Below are positions 54,401 to 64,000 of a stretch of 64,000 nucleotides of DNA, piece after piece; within the stretch, counting starts at the first letter, position 1, and every line of letters starts with the position of its first letter. The DNA is from Sinohyriopsis cumingii (taxonomy: Eukaryota; Mollusca; Bivalvia; Unionida; Unionidae), in assembly GCA_028554795.2 (NCBI GenBank), contig JAPYKE020000516.1, positions 62,001-126,000 on the forward strand, given 5' to 3'. Made by a program: the position numbers and the translations under genes. Below the pieces are notes generated by a model, which was not told the DNA's origin, did not search any database, and saw only the letters and a list, made by a program, of their open reading frames with translations.

Positions 54401-54655
54401 TCTAAAATGTATTGATATTTGTTCATGTGGGATATGTAACCATGTTAAGATCACTTATACAAAGTTAAGTACAAATAATCTGTTTGAATATTTCTTATGT
54501 AATCTTTAAAGTGTCAGTTAACAAATATTATTAGTAATTAATAATGCATGATAAAGCAAGATGGATCATTAGAATTCCCATAACATCATATTGGCCACAA
54601 TGACACACTACGCCAATCAATATCTTAACCAAACTGAACAATAAAATAGAATTCA
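51441..54655 (+). repeat. Satellite unit 17 (type Y)
   Basis: AACCTTGC, AAGATTGC near 53621, GGGAGC near 54193 and ACGCC end. C53113 (ACTAACGAAAC) is private and creates a CpG. Confidence 0.97.
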
Positions 54656-57600
54656 TTCTGTGTTCAACTTAACATCATTTTGCTCTTTTCTTACATCCAA
54701 GGGTAAATATACCTGGGGAAAGCATATTTTATCCCTTGGACCTGTATTTCATTCACAGACAGTGTAAAATGATTAAGTAGAGAACTTGAGTAGGTTCTAT
54801 TATAAAGTTTTCATCACAGTCCTCTAACTAAATACCTTATAACTATGTTTATAAACAATTACTAAAGGCTATACAAGCAGATATGTGTTACTCAGGAAGT
54901 GACCTCATCATAAACACATAAATTAACTGCTTGGAGCCGTAATAAATAGTCTGAATGGCCAATACAAAATATAATTTTGTCTTCATGTATTTAAAATGAA
55001 GGTCTCATTTTGACTTACAAAAATATTTTCTCTGACAAAATGTGACAAATATCCAACATTGGAGCTTGTATATGGTGTAGGAATATATACCTACTGATAA
55101 CATTTAATCATTCCAAAAAATATTATATATGTGCATTTTGGGAGGAAACTTTATTAAAATTTTTAAATAAAAATTAATTTTTTACTTTTAATTTCATTCT
55201 TATATTTTCACAGTCAATATACCTAACATATTCAAATTTCATGTGTCTATCATTACTAATAAAGATTTTATACCAATTTAACTTTACTCCAATACTGCAC
55301 TGACAGGATATAGAACATAATTAATTTTACTATATGTTCTCTACATTTGTTTCTCAGTACTGACCTTTCCACTGTGTGACAATCAATGCAAATCATATGT
55401 TAATCTAAAATACCTTCAAAGATGACTTCACGGTGAAGTTCTTGTCAAAGGTTGACCTGCTCTTTTTTGAGATACTGGACTGTCAACATAGCAGCATGTA
55501 AACAGAACACAGATTTCACTTCCGAATCATCACCAAGGCCTTATTACTCACTGAGCGCTGTCGCCAAAATACACACAGACAACAACACCCTGAGCTCATA
55601 TTATCAAGAATAAATGGTTACCTTTAAATCCCTACCAAAATGCATAAATAAAACTCTTCTATCTCCACCAAAATAAGAGAGGAACAAATATTCTAAAAAT
55701 AGACTAGAAATACATTCGTGGGTACTGAACTGGAAGTATTAATTGTGATGTAATTCCTGACAGGCTCCATGTTTTAAGCCAATTTTAGTCAAACTTTTAT
55801 ATTTGCATGCTATACCTATTTCAACTTTATACATGAAGTCTTTTTGAAATTCCTTGCAAACAAAACATGTGACACCTGTCAGAAAGTATGTAGTGCTGGT
55901 GTTCCACAGGGTGCAAGGTCTAGTCCAAGTGCTCTTGAGAAGCCAAAACTAAATTTGCTATATCTTCCTTAATTATAGAAATTTTTCAATGCAGTAAAAA
56001 TCAAATTGTAATACAAGACAAGCCCTGTCTGAAAATATGTTTGAAATTTATCAATATTGATAAATTAAATTTTAATCGCAATTTAAATAAACATTTAAAT
56101 TTTAAAAAGTAAATCGTTATTGAAAACTTATACAAGTTTTAAAACACAGATTGACAAATTTTAGACAGAAAAGTTGACTAATGAATGGTATTTAAAACAA
56201 ATGGTAGTCTGGGTTTGTACAACTGATAACATTTTTCCCAGGGATAGTGGAGCAACATAGCTCATAGTGATTTTGGCAGTAAACCGCTATATGCCTGTCC
56301 AGATACATATTGGTGTACACACTAAAGAAACAATGCCAGGTGCTATGTTCCACATTTATTGTGTCAGGTACTTAGGCAGTTGTTTCCATAACTAATAGCA
56401 CATTCAGATTTAAAGTTCTGATGGGATCACTACCATGTTTTATAGCAAAAATGCATTCCATTTCAATGTCGATAACTACAAAAGGTGACAATGGGATAGG
56501 AAAATAGTTTCTAGGGAGGCTCTACCTTACTAAAAAATGGTGCTGATCTCTCTCGTGAAGACCTAAGCCAAGTCTCTGAGGTGCTATATATCAGTGTGGT
56601 GATATAAACTAGTCTTGGCCACTTATGGCAGTACACTGCACATGCCCTTATAAAACATTGCTATCACCGCCGGACTATTGGAGAGCTTAAAGCTGTTCCA
56701 ACTCTAACACACTGTTCCAGATACCAGACTAAACCGGAAAAGATACAATATGTTTCACTTAATTCTAGAAAACAGTAAGATCTAGGTAAATGAAGTTAAA
56801 ATGTGTTAGATATGGTGATTTCAAGATAACATTAAGGTTGCAAGCATGGGGGAAAATATTAAACTTGACAGAGTGACACTCAGAAATGTGAAGCAATGGC
56901 CATGCATTAAAGTGATAAATTCATCCTAAAAATATATCAGGTTTCTAGAAGCATATTTAACCATTTACAGCTTAAATAACTAATCAGGTAGACTATGTAT
57001 CATAAAGTTTAAGGCAATGTTGAGGCAGTGAGGTTTGATCATTGGTGCAAACATTAGTACATACCAGTATACAGGAAAGTCAAGTGACAATGTACTAAAT
57101 TAGAATATATTACTATAAGCAATCTTATTCATGAGGGAAATAACAATTTTGCATATTGCAAGTGAATACAGCCAAATGTGGTCACACAGATCAACTATAG
57201 GTACCAATAAATCCTATATCATCAACTAAATGTGAAAATCTGATCCCCAAAACTTGTAAACAAGGATGGAAAATTGCATATGTGGGACATATACAATGTA
57301 CTTGTTAAGATCAAATGTGCAAACATAATTCAAATGATCTGTTTGAACATTTATAGTGTATTTTTAAGAGTGTTGGTTACCAATTATTAAGCTCATTGAT
57401 TCAGTGGAATCAGATATCAGCTGATGCTTCAATACCGCACTCTCTCAAAGTACCAAATTGAAATATGTTACCATACATAGGCATATTCATGATGAAAATA
57501 ACATTTTGGGATATTTTCAGTGCACACAGCCAGAAATGTGCCTTACAGATTCACTATAGGTACAATTGTCAGCCTATATGATGTACTGAATGTGAACTTT

Positions 57601-57868
57601 TGATCCCAAACATTCTAAAATGTATTGATATTTGTTCAGGTGGGATATGTAACCATGTTAAGATCACTTATACAAAGTTAAGTACAAATAATCTGTTTGA
57701 ATATTTCTTATGTAATCTTTAAAGTGTCAGTTAACAAATATTATTAGTAATTAATAATGCATGATAAAGCAAGATGGATCATTAGAATTCCCATAACATC
57801 ATATTGGCCACAATGACACACTACACCAATCAATATCTTAACCAAACTGAACAATAAAATAGAATTCA
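54656..57868 (+). repeat. Satellite unit 18 (type X, 3213 bp)
   Basis: It has the two-base deletion (AATCATTCC near 55106), T56001 (AAAATCAAATTG, as in units 15 and 16), AACATTGC, GGAATC near 57407 and ACACC end. G57639 (TTCAGGTGGG) is the form otherwise seen only in units 1, 2, 4 and 6; here it sits in a second-group unit. Confidence 0.97.
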
Positions 57869-60800
57869 TTCTGTGTTCAACTTAACATCATTTTGCTCTT
57901 TTCTTACATCCAAGGGTAAATATACCTGGGGAAAGCATATTTTATCCCTTGGACCTGTATTTCATTCACAGACAGTGTAAAATGATTAAGTAGAGAACTT
58001 GAGTAGGTTCTATTATAAAGTTTTCATCACAGTCCTCTAACTAAATACCTTATAACTATGTTTATAAACAATTACTAAAGGCTATACAAGCAGATATGTG
58101 TTACTCAGGAAGTGACCTCATCATAAACACATAAATTAACTGCTTGGAGCCGTAATAAATAGTCTGAATGGCCAATACAAAATATAATTTTGTCTTCATG
58201 TATTTAAAATGAAGGTCTCATTTTGACTTACAAAAATATTTTCTCTGACAAAATGTGACAAATATCCAACATTGGAGCTTGTATATGGTGTAGGAATATA
58301 TACCTACTGATAACATTTAATATCATTCCAAAAAATATTATATATGTGCATTTTGGGAGGAAACTTTATTAAAATTTTTAAATAAAAATTAATTTTTTAC
58401 TTTTAATTTCATTCTTATATTTTCACAGTCAATATACCTAACATATTCAAATTTCATGTGTCTATCATTACTAATAAAGATTTTATACCAATTTAACTTT
58501 ACTCCAATACTGCACTGACAGGATATAGAACATAATTAATTTTACTATATGTTCTCTACATTTGTTTCTCAGTACTGACCTTTCCACTGTGTGACAATCA
58601 ATGCAAATCATATGTTAATCTAAAATACCTTCAAAGATGACTTCACGGTGAAGTTCTTGTCAAAGGTTGACCTGCTCTTTTTTGAGATACTGGACTGTCA
58701 ACATAGCAGCATGTAAACAGAACACAGATTTCACTTCCGAATCATCACCAAGGCCTTATTACTCACTGAGCGCTGTCGCCAAAATACACACAGACAACAA
58801 CACCCTGAGCTCATATTATCAAGAATAAATGGTTACCTTTAAATCCCTACCAAAATGCATAAATAAAACTCTTCTATCTCCACCAAAATAAGAGAGAAAC
58901 AAATATTCTAAAAATAGACTAGAAATACATTCGTGGGTACTGAACTGGAAGTATTAATTGTGATGTAATTCCTGACAGGCTCCATGTTTTAAGCCAATTT
59001 TAGTCAAACTTTTATATTTGCATGCTATACCTATTTCAACTTTATACATGAAGTCTTTTTGAAATTCCTTGCAAACAAAACATGTGACACCTGTCAGAAA
59101 GTATGTAGTGCTGGTGTTCCACAGGGTGCAAGGTCTAGTCCAAGTGCTCTTGAGAAGCCAAAACTAAATTTGCTATATCTTCCTTAATTATAGAAATTTT
59201 TCAATGCAGTAAAAACCAAATTGTAATACAAGACAAGCCCTGTCTGAAATTATGTTTGAAATGTATCAATATTGATAAATTAAATTTTAATCGCAATTTA
59301 AATAAACATTTAAATTTTAAAAAGTAAATCGTTATTGAAAACTTATACAAGTTTTAAAACACAGATTGACAAATTTTAGACAGAAAAGTTGACTAATGAA
59401 TGGTATTTAAAACAAATGGTAGTCTGGGTTTGTACAACTGATAACATTTTTCCCAGGGATAGTGGAGCAACATAGCTCATAGTGATTTTGGCAGTAAACC
59501 GCTATATGCCTGTCCAGATACATATTGGTGTACACACTAAAGAAACAATGCCAGGTGCTATGTTCCACATTTATTGTGTCAGGTACTTAGGCAGTTGTTT
59601 CCATAACTAATAGCACATTCAGATTTAAAGTTCTGATGGGATCACTACCATGTTTTATAGCAAAAATGCATTCCATTTCAATGTCGATAACTACAAAAGG
59701 TGACAATGGGATAGGAAAATAGTTTCTAGGGAGGCTCTACCTTACTAAAAAATGGTGCTGATCTCTCTCGTGAAGACCTAAGCCAAGTCTCTGAGGTGCT
59801 ATATATCAGTGTGGTGATATAAACTAGTCTTGGCCACTTATGGCAGTACACTGCACATGCCCTTATAAAACCTTGCTATCACCGCCGGACTATTGGAGAG
59901 CTTAAAGCTGTTCCAACTCTAACACACTGTTCCAGATACCAGACTAAACCGGAAAAGATACAATATGTTTCACTTAATTCTAGAAAACAGTAAGATCTAG
60001 GTAAATGAAGTTAAAATGTGTTAGATATGGTGATTTCAAGATAACATTAAGGTTGCAAGCATGGGGGAAAATATTAAACTTGACAGAGTGACACTCAGAA
60101 ATGTGAAGCAATGGCCATGCATTAAAGCGATAAATTCATCCTAAAAATATATCAGGTTTCTAGAAGCATATTTAACCATTTACAGCTTAAATAACTAATC
60201 AGGTAGACTATGTATCATAAAGTTTAAGGCAATGTTGAGGCAGTGAGGTTTGATCATTGGTGCAAACATTAGTACATACCAGTATAGAGGAAAGTCAAGT
60301 GACAATGTACTAAATTAGAATATATTACTATAAGCAATCTTATTCATGAGGGAAATAACAATTTTGCATATTGCAAGTGAATACAGCCAAATGTGGTCAC
60401 ACAGATCAACTATAGGTACCAATAAATCCTATATCATCAACTAAATGTGAAAATCTGATCCCCAAAACTTGTAAACAAGGATGGAAAATTGCATATGTGG
60501 GACATATACAATGTACTTGTTAAGATCAAATGTGCAAACATAATTCAAATGATCTGTTTGAACATTTATAGTGTATTTTTAAGAGTGTTGGTTACCAATT
60601 ATTAAGCTCATTGATTCAGTGGAATCAGATATCAGCTGATGCTTCAATACCGCACTCTCTCAAAGTACCAAATTGAAATATGTTACCATACATAGGCATA
60701 TTCATGATGAAAATAACATTTTGGGATATTTTCAGTGCACACAGCCAGAAATGTGCCTTACAGATTCACTATAGGTACAATTGTCAGCCTATATGATGTA

Positions 60801-61083
60801 CTGAATGTGAACTTTTGATCCCAAACATTCTAAAATGTATTGATATTTGTTCATGTGGGATATGTAACCATGTTAAGATCACTTATACAAAGTTAAGTAC
60901 AAATAATCTGTTTGAATATTTCTTATGTAATCTGTAAAGTGTCAGTTAACAAATATTATTAGTAATTAATAATGCATGATAAAGCAAGATGGATCATTAG
61001 AATTCCCATAACATCATATTGGCCACAATGACACACTACGCCAATCAATATCTTAACCAAACTGAACAATAAAATAGAATTCA
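57869..61083 (+). repeat. Satellite unit 19 (type X; paired with unit 20)
   Basis: A58897 (AGAGAGAAAC), T59250 (GAAATTATG) and G59263 (AAATGTATC) are shared only with unit 20; the last one damages the left arm of the central palindrome. G60287 (TATAGAGG) is shared with units 16 and 20. Private changes are C60128 (AAAGCGATA) and G60934 (TCTGTAAAG). GGAATC type with an ACGCC end. Confidence 0.97.
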
Positions 61084-64000
61084 TTCTGTGTTCAACTTAA
61101 CATCATTTTGCTCTTTTCTTACATCCAAGGGTAAATATACCTGGGGAAAGCATATTGTATCCCTTGGACCTGTATTTCATTCACAGACAGTGTAAAATGA
61201 TTAAGTAGAGAACTTGAGTAGGTTCTATTATAAAGTTTTCATCACAGTCCTCTAATTAAATACCTTATAACTATGTTTATAAACAATTACTAAAGGCTAT
61301 ACAAGCAGATATGTGTTACTCAGGAAGTGACCTCATCATAAACACATAAATTAACTGCTTGGAGCCGTAATAAATAGTCTGAATGGCCAATACAAAATAT
61401 AATTTTGTCTTCATGTATTTAAAATGAAGGTCTCATTTTGACTTACAAAAATATTTTCTCTGACAAAATGTGACAAATATCCAATATTGGAGCTTGTATA
61501 TGGTGTAGGAATATATACCTACTGATAACATTTAATATCATTCCAAAAAATATTATATATGTGCATTTTGGGAGGAAACTTTATTAAAATTTTTAAATAA
61601 AAATTAATTTTTTACTTTTAATTTCATTCTTATATTTTCACAGTCAATATACCTAACATATTCAAATTTCATGTGTCTATCATTACTAATAAAGATTTTA
61701 TACCAATTTAACTTTACTCCAATACTGCACTGACAGGATATAGAACATAATTAATTTTACTATATGTTCTCTACATTTGTTTCTCAGTACTGACCTTTCC
61801 ACTGTGTGACAATCAATGCAAATCATATGTTAATCTAAAATACCTTCAAAGATGACTTCACGGTGAAGTTCTTGTCAAAGGTTGACCTGCTCTTTTTTGA
61901 GATACTGGACTGTCAACATAGCAGCATGTAAACAGAACACAGATTTCACTTCCGAATCATCACCAAGGCCTTATTACTCACTGAGCGCTGTCGCCAAAAT
62001 ACACACAGACAACAACACCCTGAGCTCATATTATCAAGAATAAATGGTTACCTTTAAATCCCTACCAAAATGCATAAATAAAACTCTTCTATCTCCACCA
62101 AAATAAGAGAGAAACAAATATTCTAAAAATAGACTAGAAATACATTCGTGGGTACTGAACTGGAAGTATTAATTGTGATGTAATTCCTGACAGGCTCCAT
62201 GTTTTAAGCCAATTTTAGTCAAACTTTTATATTTGCATGCTATACCTATTTCAACTTTATACATGAAGTCTTTTTGAAATTCCTTGCAAACAAAACATGT
62301 GACACCTGTCAGAAAGTATGTAGTGCTGGTGTTCCACAGGGTGCAAGGTCTAGTCCAAGTGCTCTTGAGAAGCCAAAACTAAATTTGCTATATCTTCCTT
62401 AATTATAGAAATTTTTCAATGCAGTAAAAACCAAATTGTAATACAAGACAAGCCCTGTCTGAAATTATGTTTGAAATGTATCAATATTGATAAATTAAAT
62501 TTTAATCGCAATTTAAATAAACATTTAAATTTTAAAAAGTAAATCGTTATTGAAAACTTATACAAGTTTTAAAACACAGATTGACAAATTTTAGACAGAA
62601 AAGTTGACTAATGAATGGTATTTAAAACAAATGGTAGTCTGGGTTTGTACAACTGATAACATTTTTCCCAGGGATAGTGGAGCAACATAGCTCATAGTGA
62701 TTTTGGCAGTAAACCGCTATATGCCTGTCCAGATACATATTGGTGTACACACTAAAGAAACAATGCCAGGTGCTATGTTCCACATTTATTGTGTCAGGTA
62801 CTTAGGCAGTTGTTTCCATAACTAATAGCACATTCAGATTTAAAGTTCTGATGGGATCACTACCATGTTTTATAGCAAAAATGCATTCCATTTCAATGTC
62901 GATAACTACAAAAGGTGACAATGGGATAGGAAAATAGTTTCTAGGGAGGCTCTACCTTACTAAAAAATGGTGCTGATCTCTCTCGTGAAGACCTAAGCCA
63001 AGTCTCTGAGGTGCTATATATCAGTGTGGTGATATAAACTAGTCTTGGCCACTTATGGCAGTACACTGCACATGCCCTTATAAAACCTTGCTATCACCGC
63101 CGGACTATTGGAGAGCTTAAAGCTGTTCCAACTCTAACACACTGTTCCAGATACCAGACTAAACCGGAAAAGATACAATATGTTTCACTTAATTCTAGAA
63201 AACAGTAAGATCTAGGTAAATGAAGTTAAAATGTGTTAGATATGGTGATTTCAAGATAACATTAAGGTTGCAAGCATGGGGGAAAATATTAAACTTGACA
63301 GAGTGACACTCAGAAATGTGAAGCAATGGCCATGCATTAAAGTGATAAATTCATCCTAAAAATATATCAGGTTTCTAGAAGCATATTTAACCATTTACAG
63401 CTTAAATAACTAATCAGGTAGACTATGTATCATAAAGTTTAAGGCAATGTTGAGGCAGTGAGGTTTGATCATTGGTGCAAACATTAGTACATACCAGTAT
63501 AGAGGAAAGTCAAGTGACAATGTACTAAATTAGAATATATTACTATAAGCAATCTTATTCATGAGGGAAATAACAATTTTGCATATTGCAAGTGAATACA
63601 GCCAAATGTGGTCACACAGATCAACTATAGGTACCAATAAATCCTATATCATCAACTAAATGTGAAAATCTGATCCCCAAAACTTGTAAACAAGGATGGA
63701 AAATTGCATATGTGGGACATATACAATGTACTTGTTAAGATCAAATGTGCAAACATAATTCAAATGATCTGTTTGAACATTTATAGTGTATTTTTAAGAG
63801 TGTTGGTTACCAATTATTAAGCTCATTGATTCAGTGGAATCAGATATCAGCTGATGCTTCAATACCGCACTCTCTCAAAGTACCAAATTGAAATATGTTA
63901 CCATACATAGGCATATTCATGATGAAAATAACATTTTGGGATATTTTCAGTGCACACAGCCAGAAATGTGCCTTACAGATTCACTATAGGTACAATTGTC
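61084..64000 (+). repeat. Satellite unit 20 (partial, cut by window end)
   Basis: The first 2917 bp of a unit. It repeats unit 19's markers (AGAGAGAAAC near 62107, T62465, G62478, TATAGAGG near 63498), so units 19 and 20 are a recent adjacent duplication. Private changes are G61157 (CATATTGTAT), T61256 (CTAATTAAAT) and T61485 (CCAATATTGG). GGAATC type. The last ~300 bp of the unit lie outside the window. Confidence 0.96.

Larger units (their letters stand above)
1..64000 (+). repeat. Tandem array of a ~3.2-kb satellite unit (whole window)
   Basis: The same ~3215-bp sequence recurs 20 times head to tail, always in the same orientation, with no spacer and no interrupting insertion. I anchored each unit on the recurring junction motif GAATTCATTCTGTGTTC and read the unit lengths directly: 3217, 3216, 3215, 3216, 3215, 3216, 3215, 3216, 3215, 3214, 3215, 3213, 3216, 3215, 3213, 3213, 3215, 3213, 3215, and a final 2917-bp partial. 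Units differ by only a handful to a few dozen substitutions, so identity looks close to or above 98-99% by eye; I did not compute it. No gene is supported anywhere. Base composition is about one-third G+C and CpG is strongly depleted. The array continues beyond both window ends, since unit 1 starts exactly in phase only by my choice of origin and unit 20 is cut off. Such long, gene-free, homogenised units are called macrosatellites or long-monomer satellites; the specific family is not recognised. Confidence 0.98.

Noticed and set aside
1-64000. Transposon, LINE, SINE, LTR or viral remnant
   Set aside because: I saw no reverse-transcriptase, integrase, capsid or transposase coding trace, no poly-A tail with target duplication, and no terminal repeats within the unit. 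Diverged fragments below eye detection cannot be ruled out.
1-64000. rRNA, tRNA or snRNA gene cluster
   Set aside because: Tandem multi-kb units can be rDNA or snRNA arrays, but I saw no rRNA-like conserved stretch, no tRNA A/B box pair with a cloverleaf and no GC-rich transcribed unit.
1-64000. CRISPR array
   Set aside because: Repeats are 3.2 kb and contiguous with no unique spacers.
1-64000. Collapsed or artificially expanded assembly
   Set aside because: Units differ by consistent marker variants and small indels that account for every unit length, so the array as a whole is not one unit copied by error. Only the 6434-19295 pair remains open to doubt and is reported as a finding.

Overview
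The window is one uninterrupted head-to-tail array of a long satellite (macrosatellite-type) repeat. The unit is about 3.2 kb. Nineteen complete units and one unit cut off by the window end fill all 64,000 bases, all in the same orientation, with no unique flanking DNA on either side. Unit boundaries, set arbitrarily at the start of the window (just after the motif GAATTCA), fall at 1, 3218, 6434, 9649, 12865, 16080, 19296, 22511, 25727, 28942, 32156, 35371, 38584, 41800, 45015, 48228, 51441, 54656, 57869 and 61084. Unit lengths are 3213 to 3217 bp. Four small indels account for every length difference.

I find no credible protein-coding gene, RNA gene, transposon, LTR element or viral fossil. 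The only noticeable open frame (75 codons, minus strand, 2329-2556) exists only in unit 1, where a single base change removes a stop that the other 19 units keep. The DNA is about two-thirds A+T. CpG is strongly depleted: about 16 per unit by hand count, near one fifth of expectation. A gene-free 64 kb with depleted CpG points to a eukaryotic nuclear genome with CpG methylation, most likely a vertebrate, and to heterochromatin or a macrosatellite locus. I cannot name the species or a known satellite family.

Layout by variant type. Unit 1 carries the most private changes. Units 2 to 12 alternate strictly between two unit types (GGAATC versus GGGAGC near the 3' part of the unit), giving a dimeric higher-order repeat of about 6.43 kb. 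The two dimers 6434-12864 and 12865-19295 are almost identical. Near 22.5 kb the array switches to a second sequence group (units 8-20). After unit 12 the strict alternation breaks, and mosaic units (10, 12, 15, 16) and local unit duplications (15/16, 19/20) appear, as unequal exchange and gene conversion would produce.

Inside each unit the visible structure is: an A/T-only-like tract (about 478-560 in unit 1), a short GC-containing hairpin (772-786), a second AT tract with a 22-bp perfect palindrome (1393-1414), a TATA-like motif followed by a small CpG cluster (1997-2021), and a diverged internal tandem duplication of about 300 bp spaced by about 356 bp (2441-2740 and 2799-3094). For other units, add the unit start minus 1, and subtract one further base for positions beyond 988 of unit 1.
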